Source: Littorina saxatilis (Eukaryota > Mollusca > Gastropoda > Littorinimorpha > Littorinidae). From it: 64,000 nt of DNA. The stretch lies in the NCBI RefSeq assembly GCF_037325665.1, contig NC_090252.1, positions 55,030,320 to 55,094,319 on the forward strand, written 5' to 3'. Made by a program: the position numbers and the translations under genes. The notes under the pieces were generated by a model. That model had not been told where the DNA came from, searched no databases, and was given only the letters and a program-made list of their open reading frames with translations. How positions within the stretch are numbered: position 1 is the stretch's first letter; each line of letters begins with the position of its first letter. Shown here in pieces: positions 21,302-31,919 of the stretch.

Positions 21302-23510
21302 GTATGATCATTTCTCTTTGGGGGTGCAGTATAAGCGCGAAAGAAGTAGCATTCAATGTTTGTATTGGGTTCTCGATGTGTAAGTTCATCTGATTATCAA
21401 TCCAAGGTTTTTTTTTAAACTGTGAACAAAAATTACTAACTCAAAAATCAGGCATGTCATTTCATTCAAACGTATATGACGCTAAAGGTATTTGGCAATG
21501 TGACACACCTTTCGAATCAAACATTTTGTACACAAGGGTCACGCGACCGCCGCTGTAGTGAGAGTACCTAAAAATTGATCCAAATAAACATATGTGGTCC
21601 TACTTAGAAAATCGACGAAAACTAAGAATATGCACAACTTGGCAATTATTAAAAAGGGTAGACATTCCAATGAATGATACAAAAGAGTGCCATGTTAAAT
21701 AACTTCTTTTGATATATAGAGAATACTACATGGCTTGCTGTGTCGTACCAAATTTACACGAGTTGTTTTTTAAAATATCGAACTGCGAGCGAAAGCGAGC
21801 TGTTCACTATTTGAAAAAGCAACGAGTGTAAATCTGGTACGATACAGCAAGCCATGTAGTATTCTGTTTATCCTACATACTGTACTTACGTGTATTTTAC
21901 TGAAAATGTCCTGCAGTCGAGGCAGCTAAATTGAAGACGCTTGTTTTGGAACCTCGATCTCTTCTAAACCCTCGTGCAATCTATTTCGTCAAAGCAAAGA
22001 AACATCACTCTGAAAGTGTGGCGTGACGTGTTAGTTCTAAAAATTCATCGAAGGTAATTAGTGAGCGCAATTTTTTTCCATAATGACGTTTGTCTCAGTG
22101 ACTTTGGCATCATAAGCAGTGGAAAAACAGGTCCCTGCCAGACTTGCTTGACATGACCTCATTTACATGATATACACACGTGTGATTTGAACGATTATTA
22201 TCTCACGAATGTCTCTCTCACGTATGCAGGATAAATATATATATATCCCATGACCTCCCTTCTTTGTCTCTGTAAATGTACTCTAGGTATATTTTTTGTA
22301 TTTCCATTGTTCTCTTGTCAAATCCATGATGTAACTATTGCACTATTATAACACATAAAATAGTGGATAAATAAGGGTGCACGAAATACATCATAGCTGG
22401 CTCTACTTTTTGTCGTCCTTGACATTCCAAAAGCAAATGTACCTGTAAGACCGGATGTGCAAGGGGTCACCACGCTTTTGAGAACATGCGGGAGAGTCGT
22501 TCAGTGCTATAGCTTAGTTTTGGTCTCGACTTGCCGAGACTATCATCACAGCGTCATAGATTTCATGAAGTCTGTCATCCATCGCGTCATATTATGGGGA
22601 AGTAATCTGTTATGTTTCCTTCTATTCGCTGTTCTGTTTCTCTCTTGTGATCAACACGACAAGCCGTATGTGTTTGAGTGTGTGTGCTCGTGCTCTCAAC
22701 TAAAACAGAAGTCAAACTAGCAATCGTTAAAAACCCAGTCTGTTCGACAAGCAATATCATGCTCATGTGAAGTTACAGTGTACCTGGTACACACGTTCTT
22801 ATCGGTACACCATCGACTGCGAGTGTTCGCGAGTTTTTCTAGCTCTTCTGCGGTGCAGTAGGCCCTTAAGGACCGTCCATACACTCCCGTCCGACCCTGT
22901 CCACACTTGACTTATGCTCAAAACGGCCCACGTGGGAGCGCCGCAGCGTGCTGTGATCGCGAAGCGTTATTTGCAGAAGAATAGCGCGTGTTCTAATTTC
23001 TATGACACAGACATAGAACGACGGAAATTTGACCAATCAGAGCAAACCAGAGCGATGACGTCAGCTGCTCGCGGCGCGGCAGTCGAATGCAACTGAACTT
23101 TCTTGTCAGGAGACCCGCTCCACTGTGATACCGCGTTGTGAAAAAAATCGTCGATGTGTGGCCACTCGGCAATTCCCGCGCTACGCACAAAACGGCCTGC
23201 GGCGCATAGAGCGTAAAACGGCGTCCAAATGTGGTCCCCGCTTTATAGACGATGAAGGTGTCCAAGATCTCAGGAGATGCGTGTGTAACCACTAGGTATT
23301 CAGTCAAATCCGTGTAAGAGGCTTTCAGCTGACGGCGACAACCAAGCCACCATTATGCACCGACTTGACATAGATCAACAGACGTGCCGTGAGAATAAGG
23401 TACGTGCAGAGGTTCCTCATCTGAACAGACAACTAAAGCTTGATGTTTCCGTCACACGTTGTCTTACAGATCTTCATGGGATATACAGGTTAAAACACTC
23501 GTGAATTTGT
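21302..23510 (+). other. Start of intron 2 of gene 1; repeats, no exon
   Basis: Holds a foldback (21721-21864, listed separately) and a fragment near 22249-22310 sharing CTTCTTTGTCTCTGT with the 2573/4051 repeat. The GC-richer stretch at about 22860-23240 has no recognised family. Frames of 60-104 codons in it have no domain and I do not call them. Confidence 0.5.
21721..21864. repeat. Foldback element, ~50-bp arms
   Basis: The left arm begins GAATACTACATGGCTTGCTG and the right arm ends with the complement CAGCAAGCCATGTAGTATTC. The arms continue through GTACCA.ATTTACAC and AGTTG/GTTGC, with a loop of about 43 nt rich in GCGAGC. A fragment with TTTACACTCGTTGCTTTTT also lies at 9492-9511, so the family is dispersed. 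Confidence 0.85.
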
Positions 23511-23625
23511 ATATGACTATTTCAGTCAAGACCCAGCGAATGAATATCAAAGGAACTCACTCGCCAGAGGCTCGTGAGTCCCTTGATATTCATCCGCTGG
23601 GTCTTGACTGAAATGCAAGCCATAT
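23511..23625. repeat. Foldback element, ~50-bp arms
   Basis: The arms around TTTCAGTCAAGACCCAGCG (left) and CGCTGGGTCTTGACTGAAA (right) flank a short loop near CCAGAGG. The inner arm continues through GAATATCAA and ACTCAC/GTGAGT. Confidence 0.85.
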
Positions 23626-23689
23626 AAAAAACCCATTCGTGTTGTAACCTCTATATATTTAAACTAGTACTGTTACGCAACCTGCTCTT

Positions 23690-24943
23690 TGCGCTTGACA
23701 CATTTAAAATTAAAACACAGTTATACAAGCATTTACATCTACATTCATAGTCAACAACGCTTAATTAAAAGCATACACCATCAAAGATACATTACAAAAG
23801 ATTCTTCCACTAACTAAATAATAAAAACATGAATAAAATAGGTAGTGAAAAATCACTAAAACAACAAATAACACTAAAATTAAAACACAGTTATACAAGC
23901 ATTTACATCTACATTCATAGTCAACAACGCTTAATTAAAAGCATACACCATCAAACATACATTACAAAAGATTCTTCCACTAACTAAGTAATAAAAACAT
24001 GAATAAAATAGGTGGTGAAAAATCACTAAAACAACAAATAACACTACATGTAGCCTACTGATGGACTGAGAAAAACAAAATCAGGGGTTGTATTTCCTGA
24101 AGAGGTGCGTTTTAAGTGCTCGTTTGAATGTTTGGGGTGACTGAGAGTGGCGGGTGTGAAAGGGGAGAGAATTCCATTGTGTGGGTGCGCAGAAAGTAAA
24201 AGTGCGTTGTCCGTATGTTTTGGTTTTGGTGTGTGGAATGGTAAGGATGCGACAGTCAGAAGAGGCACGGAGTTGTCTTGCTGGAGAATAGACGGTGAGG
24301 AGTTCAGAGAAGTAAGCAGGAGACGAGCCAGAAAGAAGTTAAAGCAGAGGGTAGACAGTTTGTAGTCGATGCGGGCTTGAATAGGTAACCAGTGCAGTGT
24401 GTGAAGAAGTGGTGTTGCGTGATCTCGTTTTCGTGCTTTGAGAATGAGGCGTGCTGCCGAGTTTTGGACTTTTTGTAGTTTATGCAGGAGGTACAGAGGA
24501 CAGCCAGAGAGAAGAGAGTTGCAGTAGTCAAGTTTAGAAAGAACAAAGGCACAGGCAAGAGTGTTAATTGTTTGAGAGGAGAGTGTGTGGCGAATGGTGC
24601 TGATCTTACGAAGCTCAAAATAAGCTGCTCTACAGACTAAAGATATATGTTTGTTAAGGGTCATGTCAGATGAAAGGGTGAATCCAAGGTTTCTAGCTGA
24701 TGGTGAGAAAAGAATGTCGGTGTTGCCTATTTGAACAGAAACAGGTTGGGGAGAGGGAAATGTAGTGTTCTTCTTTTTGCACAGTAAAACTTCAGTCTTA
24801 TCATCATTCAGCTTAAGTTTGTTATCGACCATCCAAGATTTAACATCAGTGATGCATGTCTGAATGGTCTGGATGGCGGAATGTGTCGCTGCTGGGGGAC
24901 TGGGTTTATACAGCTGGGTGTCATCAGCAAAAGACTGATTTAA
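23690..24943 (-). mobile_element. CR1/L2-type LINE, 3' half (split copy)
   Basis: Minus-strand C-terminal half of a LINE. The coding part (about 24943-24100) starts at QSFADDTQL, the RT catalytic box, and runs through NKLKLNDDKTE, NLGFTLS, KLDYCNSLLSG and LHWLPIQARIDYKLS. Its 3' UTR contains a tandem duplication of a 170-bp unit (23711-23880 and 23881-24050). The copy breaks off exactly where the 5' half at 35146-36362 stops, so the two are one insertion split by later DNA. The C-terminal part drifts out of the expected frame after FNFFLARLL, so the copy is decayed. Confidence 0.85.
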
Positions 24944-26112
24944 AGACATAAGACATAAGACATAAGACTTTATTTCAACCATGTGCAGTACACTAGGGAC
25001 ATGTTTTGGCCAGAGTACAATCAATCAATCCATACACGCCCTTCCAAACATCGCTTGCAATCTCAGTCACACACACGCTCACGCACGCCCGCATACATTC
25101 CCCACACAAAACCCACAACAGCACACACGCACAAGCATGCTCCTCCTTAACAAAACGTATTTAACCATCAATTGTACATATGCGTAAAATAAACAGTATA
25201 GAAATATCAGTAAGAATTATATATGTATCAGACATCAGTTATGACGACAATAACTAAAATCACAAATCCTTAATAATTTTAAAACCAAAACATTTATTAC
25301 AATACTACTTAGGTGAACTTTAAGAAATATGGTATTTAAAGGCTTGACGGCTGTGTCCCACAACAAAATACCAGGACATAAACCTTGAATAAAAACTCAA
25401 TTTTTACTAAGAACAGCAGTTAAAGGACTTAAGGAGCCAGGACACGCACTGCACTTGGATAGAAACTGTCTCTGAAACGCGTGGTGCGTGTCCTGATCGA
25501 GCGAAAACGCCTGCCCGAGGGTAGGGGCCTGAACAACTTGTAAGCAGGGTGCGAGTTGTCTGCCAGAATCTTTTTGACCTTCTGAGCGCTTCGGGATGTG
25601 TATATGGAGGCAATGGAGGGAAGCTCACAACCCACAATCTTGGAAGCTGTTCGTACAACTCTGCTTAGGTTGATCTGCTCTGCCTCAGTAGCCCTACTGA
25701 ACCAGACAGTGATGGAAAAAGACAAGATGCTTTCAATCGTAGCCCTATAGAACTGGATTAAGATTTCTTGCCTCAAGCCGAATTTTTTTAACTGGCGTAG
25801 AAAGTAAATGCGCTGCTGGGCCTTTTTGATTATTTGTTTTGAGTTTAGCTCCCACGTGAGGGTATTAGAAAGAGTGGTGCCCAGAAATTTGAAGTGTTCG
25901 ACAGTGTCGACATTTTGATTTTTGATTGATAGAGGAGTCAGAGGGGTCTTTTTTTTCCTGAAATCTACAATCATTTCTTTAGTCTTTTGAACATTAAGTT
26001 GTAGGTTGTGAGCATCGCACCAGTCGACCATAGCCCTAATCTCTTCTCTATAAGCAGACTCGTCAGAGTTGCGAATTAGTCCCTCAGTAGTTGTGTCATC
26101 AGAAAACTTTAA
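24944..26112 (-). mobile_element. Rex1-like LINE, 3' part (split copy)
   Basis: Minus-strand fragment inserted in the CR1/L2-type LINE. Its 3' tail is short tandem CATAAGA units (24946-24968), typical of Rex1-like elements. The coding part (26107 down to 25429) starts at KFSDDTTTEGL (RT catalytic box) and continues DAHNLQLNVQKTKEMIVDFR, FKFLGTTLSN and SGRRFRSIRTRTTRFRDSFY with a stop near 25430. The preceding RT residues are at 35037-35145, so this copy too has been split. Family by recognition of these motifs in animal Rex1/CR1-group LINEs. Confidence 0.82.
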
Positions 26113-26159
26113 AAATTAAGTAGATGTGCAACGCCAAGGCACTGCATACCCCAGCGAAA

Positions 26160-26166
26160 GACAAAC

Positions 26167-26197
<31 letters not shown>

Positions 26198-26218
26198 AAA
26201 CACATACACACACACACG

Positions 26219-26261
<43 letters not shown>

Positions 26262-26556
26262 CCCAAGTTACACACGTACACACATACACACTCACTCACA
26301 CGCACTCACTCACTCTCTCACATACACTTCACACACACAAAACACACCCCCATACGCACATAATTATTATAGACAGACGGACATATACACACCTTTACAA
26401 ACAAACACACATATACACACACACATACACTTACGCACACGCACAAACACACACCCACCCACCCACTCTCTCTCTCTCTCTTTCTCTCTTATACAAACAG
26501 ACACACACACACACAGACACACACAGACACATGTACGCACGCACACACCCAAAGAC

Positions 26557-26589
<33 letters not shown>

Positions 26590-26630
26590 CACACAAATCT
26601 CATACACACAAAACACACACTCATACACAC
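26160..26630. repeat. Complex CA-rich microsatellite
   Basis: A CT run and then interrupted (CA)n tracts, with a second CT run near 26466-26488. All long frames across it are artefacts of CACACA coding. Confidence 0.95.
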
Positions 26631-26636
26631 ATACAC

Positions 26637-26934
26637 GGTTGGCCTAGTGGTAAGGCGTCCGCCCAGTGATCGGGAGGTCGTGGGTTCGAACCCAGGCCGG
26701 GTCATACCTAAGACTTTAAAATTGGTCATCTAGTGGCTGCTCCGCCTGGCGTCTGGCATTATGGGGTTGGTGCTAGGACTGGTTGGTCCGGTGTCAGAAT
26801 AATGTGACTGGGTGAGACATGAAGCCTGTGCTGCGACTTATGTCTTGTGTGTGGCGCACGTTCTATGTCAAAGCAGCACCGCCCTGATATGGCCCTTCGT
26901 GGTCGGCTGGGCGTCAAGCAAACAAACAAACAAA
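26637..26934 (+). mobile_element. tRNA-derived SINE
   Basis: The head has pol III boxes A (TGGCCTAGTGGTAAGG) and B (GGTTCGAACCC) with tRNA-like spacing. A conserved central part includes GGTGTCAGAATAATGTGA, and there is a long 3' body ending in (CAAA)n (about 26918-26934). The central motif recurs in the other SINE at 61451-61652 although the heads and tails differ. It is not a functional tRNA: the body continues well past the acceptor region. Flanking CA repeats hide any target duplication. Confidence 0.88.
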
Positions 26935-27340
26935 TACGCACATAGACAGTCAGACACACACACCCATACAAACACATATACACACTCATACAACACAAAC
27001 ATACACACAAACTCATGCACACACACATTCACACACCCACATACACACACTCTCTCTCTCTCACATACACACACACCCACGCACACACACCCCAAGTCAC
27101 ACACACACATACACACACTCACTCACACGCACTCACTCACTCTCTCACAAAAAAACTTCATACACACAAAACACACACCCATACGCACATAATTATGGAC
27201 AGACGGACATACCCACCTTTACAAACAAACACACATACACGCACACACATACACTTATGCCCACACACACACTTACACACACACGAGTACAGACTCATGC
27301 ACGCGTGCGCACACACACACACACACACGCAAATACACAA

Positions 27341-27377
<37 letters not shown>

Positions 27378-27400
27378 AACACTAACACATGTGCACGCAA
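26935..27400. repeat. Complex CA-rich microsatellite
   Basis: Interrupted (CA)n tracts with a CT run near 27050-27061. Its layout resembles 26160-26630 in order (CT run, CCCCAAGT, CACTCACTCACTC, then AACACACACCCATACG), so the two flanks of the SINE look like duplicated microsatellite DNA. Confidence 0.9.
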
Positions 27401-27411
27401 TGAACACAAAC

Positions 27412-27736
27412 CAGGGGCGGATCTGGGGGGGGGTGCAATGGGTGCAATTGCACCCCCCCCCCCCCCCAGCGGGACAAAAAAAAAAAAAAAATAAGAAAAA
27501 AAAAAGAAGAAAAATGTATCACCTGAAAATAGCACTTTACACGCTCAGATTGCACCAGATTGCACAATTTTGCTTCCTTTTTAAAAAAAAAATTCCGGGG
27601 GGGCATGCCCCCGGACCCCCCTAGCATGCTCGGCGCTTCGCGCCATCGGTTCGGCGCTTCGCGCCTTCGCTAATAAGATACAAAAACAAAAAAAAAACTT
27701 TGCACCCCCCCCTTTCAAAACCCAGATCCGCCCCTG
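27412..27736. mobile_element. hAT-like MITE
   Basis: 325 bp with perfect 16-bp terminal inverted repeats CAGGGGCGGATCTGGG and CCCAGATCCGCCCCTG, the type of terminus used by many animal hAT elements. CAAAC flanks both ends (27407-27411 and 27737-27741). A 5-bp duplication would fit the hAT5 group, but the CA-rich context makes chance possible. Internal G-run, A-run and GGCGCTTCGCGCC palindromes are present. No ORF. Confidence 0.85.
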
Positions 27737-28887
27737 CAAACACACACACTGCGCGAGAGAGAAAGACTACAGGGAGGCATGACGTCATGATGCATTAATG
27801 ACGTCAAAGACTTTCGACCGTGACGTATTCTTCTTACGCGAGCTTTATCCATAGACTTGGAAACTACGGAATTTCTACCCGTCCAAAGCGGCCTTGGGTG
27901 GCGTTTGCTGAAAAAATGGGGGCGACTATTGCACCCACCGTATTTTTGTTAGTATGGTCCCAATTTTTGGTGAACTTCCATCTCCAACTGTAGCACGTAG
28001 CCGGGCACAAAGAATCCTTCTTTATCATGTATTATTCGGTATGCACATTTCTCAAGTCGATTACAGTATTCACGACTTTTTTCCGTGACCTTTCGGATTT
28101 CATGGGGGCTGCCATTTTGGTTTTGATGCGCTTCCTTTTCCGGTTTACGTATTTTCCGGTTTAACATAGCATTTGCGTTTTTTTGTCAGAAGAGTGATAT
28201 TTGGTTATGAAGGAAGTCAAGTCCGCCATTACCTGCCACCTCAGTTGAGTGTTTACTTTGAACTTATACTTGAACCGTAACAGTGTGTAGCCAGTTCACA
28301 AGACCTGTTCATCTTCCTACCAGTTCCAACTGTTGTTATCAATGGGTCGCGCAGCTGGAGGAAGTGTTTATTTCCATTCGGAGCCCAACTTCAGTTCAAA
28401 ACCAGTCAAAAACTGGCCTTGACATTCCCACATTACGATACCCTTGAATGACATTAGATCTACGTCGTTTCCGCTTGCCAAAATCCCACATGTTACATGT
28501 CTGCTCTTCAAGTTGTTTGGAACTTAGTTTGAGTATTTTCTCGAACGTAACTTTTGACCCAGCTGTCAGGTAGGCATCATGAATTAGACGTACACTAACA
28601 CTGGCAGTTATAAATCATGTTGTGCAAAATACTCTAAAGAAGTAGAACATTGTGGAAAATCGGGAATGCTTTCTCAGTTTGTCACCCTGGCAACATTTAG
28701 CAGGAGAAAAAAATGCATAATATATATGCCTTCCTCTGCAAAAGTCGCGCGAAGAATGCTGAACGGGCAGCGACGACTAGCTGTTCTTCTTCAAAGTAAT
28801 AAACTACCCCCCAAACCCTGCAAGTTTGTGCGATTTACTTTGTGGACATGAAGCCAGCAGAGGACTCAGGAATGCCCACTTAATTCC
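27737..28887. other. No gene recognised
   Basis: Mixed sequence with several GACGTCA sites near 27781-27810. Frames of 60-70 codons have no domain. Nothing else is supported. Confidence 0.45.
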
Positions 28888-29116
28888 TTGATTGTACTTC
28901 CGTCACAAGAACTAAAAGAACATTCAATGTTCGTTAAATCTGTGGATCAAGTGACTCACGAAGCGGAGGAAAAGAAAATCACCGGCAGATCTGTACAAGA
29001 TGTTGAATTCTGCCAGGGAAACGAAGCCGCCCTCACGGCAGAGAAGTCTCCGCCTACGAAAATCAGTAGATCTAGAGCAAGGTAAACATACGTTTTTCAA
29101 AGCTTGTTCACAAACA

Positions 29117-29180
29117 CACACACACACACACACACACACGTACACAAACGCTCACACCATCACACACACACACACACACA
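29117..29180. repeat. CA microsatellite
   Basis: Two (CA)n tracts separated by GTACACAAACGCTCACACCA. Confidence 0.95.
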
Positions 29181-31511
29181 TGAAAGAGATGGAATAGCTG
29201 ATCGAGTGATGACAATGTTGATTGATAAGTATTTTTTGGTGCGGTGAACTTGAGGCTATATTGTTCTATCAATCCATCGATATATTTTACACTTTCACCC
29301 CAGAAATGAAGCACGTGTACACATATTGAACAAAATAATCATTTTAAACTTTCATTGGCATTGTTTCCTTTTTTTGCAGACATGTTGGCAGGAAGTGAGT
29401 GTTTCACCCCACTCTTGCAAGGTAGGTTGATCACTGATGACAAGTTCTGATTGTTTTTCCTTTTTAAACGGATGACAATCCGTACTCTGCAGATGGATCT
29501 AACCGAGATGGATCTAACCGATACACGGAAGCAACATTGGGAACAAACTGTTATTCAATCTGTGAATATTTCATGTGTGAGGGGTATAACTGCAAGTAGC
29601 CTACGTTCGCTAATGTAGAGAAATAATTTTTGACTCAAACTTCAAGTTAAATTGTTTCTGCTGTCAGAGCCATCTTTCTGAAGGAACAATATTTTACATG
29701 CCACTGGATTGTTGTATATTCCTTCTTATTTTGCAATGACAGGCTCAGCTTTCATTTGATTGTAATGTGTTTCTTATTTGAAGCTTTGTATCATAAAAGC
29801 TCTGTAGAAGTGTTGCACTTGTTTTGCAGACTGCATTAGGCGTGGTACCTATTGCACACACCCACACACCCCCCACCCTGCCTATTTATCTAAAACACCC
29901 ACCCACACACATACACAGGGTGCTGACAAAGGATTTTTTTCCATTCTCCTTCAGGCCATCGCTTAATTTCTTGCAGACTGAGGAGCAATGGACGTTTGAG
30001 CAGCTCCTAAACCTGGGGCACACAAGCCACAAGGTAAATAAGGTATCAGTATATGAACAAATGTTTTCCCTTTGATTTTTATCGCATCATTTTTTCATAA
30101 AACTCTGTAAATTGTGGCAATTACACATTATGCCAATAACATTATTATGAAGAATGAAGATTTTCAACTTATCATTGAAGAAATGAAATCAAGCATTTTT
30201 GTTCATTCTGTATTTGATTATTATTTTCCAGTCTTTGGGTTGGCATAGTGGGTGAAATAAGGGTGAGGAGTGTCGGTTGGTGTTATTTTTTAGGTCTTGG
30301 TGATGTAATATTTTCCCTATGGTATTATTCATGGTTATCATAGTGCAGATTCCAGGGAAACGGTTTTTTGAACAGCCTCTTAAACTGAAAAGCTACAAGG
30401 TCAACAACATAAACAGGTTACTGGTGTCTCGGGCATTGATGTTTTTAAAAAGATTTGCACAGCAATTTTTGTGTGTGTAAAGAGATAATGAAAATAAAGC
30501 ATAACAACTTTTATATTTTTGAAGTGGAATTAAATGTTTTCATTTTTTTTATTTTGAAGTGTTTTTGTATGCAGGTTTTATTGGATGGGTGGGGGGTGGT
30601 TTTGATGGTTCTGATTTATTATGATGTAAGGGTGTTTTTTTTCCTTAATTATTTATTTAATTGGTTTATGCAGACTTCATGGCAGCCACTGACCTGACGA
30701 TATGACAGCCATGAATATCGAACGCAGAAGAAGAAAAAGAAGAAGACAGTCTAACAGGAAAATAATTCTGGTATGCTCATAATGTCTATGCCAGTTAAAA
30801 AAAAGTCATGAATTGAAGTTTACCCAGGTTAGACATTAGCATGTCGTAATTGTGACAATGAATGTATCCGTAAACGCACCAAGAGACTTACTTAGAAAAA
30901 TTGAAGTCATGCATCGTCAATATGACTACAATCACAAACTGAATAAGGGGAAATCATGTCAATTTGGTGGTCTGGATCATCAGCTGTTGCTCATTCGCTA
31001 TAATGGTCTACTTGACAAAGCCTGTCTTCATGTGCTTCTTTGTTTCTTTATACCTAGTGTAGACAACATGTAGGCGTTTGCAGACTGTTTATTGTATTGC
31101 TGTTGTTTGTTTGTGAGTAAAACTATGGTGTGACTTCAATTGTTTGAAATTTGTTGTGTATGTTCTACTTTGTGTAAGGTGTTTCTCCATGCCCCCAGAA
31201 GAACCGACATTATATTAAAACCTTCATACCCTGAAAATACTTGCATACTAGATGTTGTTTCTTATTGTAATGATTGGGGACAGGCAAGCTCTTAAATTGT
31301 GCAAGCCTTCAGAAAACTGTCAAGTCTGATTTGCTAGAACAAGCGATATTAACACGTTATTAAGATGAATATTTGATTAAATATGTCCAGGAACTACTTC
31401 AGCAGATTCATATGGCCAGTCTCACAATGCAAGGAAGGTGAGTAAATTGAATTATGTCTTTCCCACCTGTTCTGTGTTTAGTGTCAGCCGTGATTGCCTG
31501 ATGAGAATTTG

Positions 31512-31686
31512 AAAACATGTTGCTAACTAACATGAACCCAACCATGAAACGTGATGTAGGTGAGTAGCCCATCTAGAAAAACGAACCTGTTCTAATTCCG
31601 AATTAGAACAGGTTCTTTTTTCTAGATGGGCTACTCACCTACATCATGTTTTAAGGTTGGGTTCATGTTAGTTAGCAACATGTTTT
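31512..31686. repeat. Near-perfect 86-bp palindrome
   Basis: The left arm 31512-31597 and right arm 31601-31686 are complementary apart from a handful of mismatches, with a 3-nt centre (CCG). The outer ends are AAAACATGTTGCTAACTAAC and its complement. There is no ORF or obvious target duplication. It could be a foldback MITE or a hairpin-forming inverted duplication. Confidence 0.92.
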
Positions 31687-31919
31687 CACATAGAAAATGG
31701 TGGGCACCTGAACAAATATCTGCACATTACAATGAAGTCTTACTTTGTGATCTGATGGTTTAATAACCCCCACCCCCAAGAAGAAGCTCACATAACTACC
31801 AACTACACAATTTCATTACAGAATCAAACAATGGGAAGAATCAGGATTCAGCAGTGCTAGGTCGTTGAGGGGGATAGCTATCACTGGGCACTCAGCAATG
31901 AATAGTTGAGGTTTTCACG

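Larger units (their letters stand above)
28888..31919 (+). other. Candidate spliced transcription unit (weak)
   Basis: Several open stretches with splice-like borders: up to 29081 (charged, ends before GTAAAC); 29977-30033 (19 codons, TEEQWTFEQLLNLGHTSHK, between TTGCAG and GTAAAT); 31391-31437 (ELLQQIHMASLTMQGR, between GTCCAG and GTGAGT); and 31822-31919 (joins in phase and ends at a stop). The last three are in compatible phases. The first does not join them cleanly. A diverged echo of the 29977 exon lies near 30361-30400. No homology is recognised. It could be a host gene carried in the 8.9-kb block, or chance. Confidence 0.22.

Noticed and set aside
26637-26710. A tRNA gene
   Set aside because: A and B boxes are present but the sequence continues into a SINE body with a CAAA tail.
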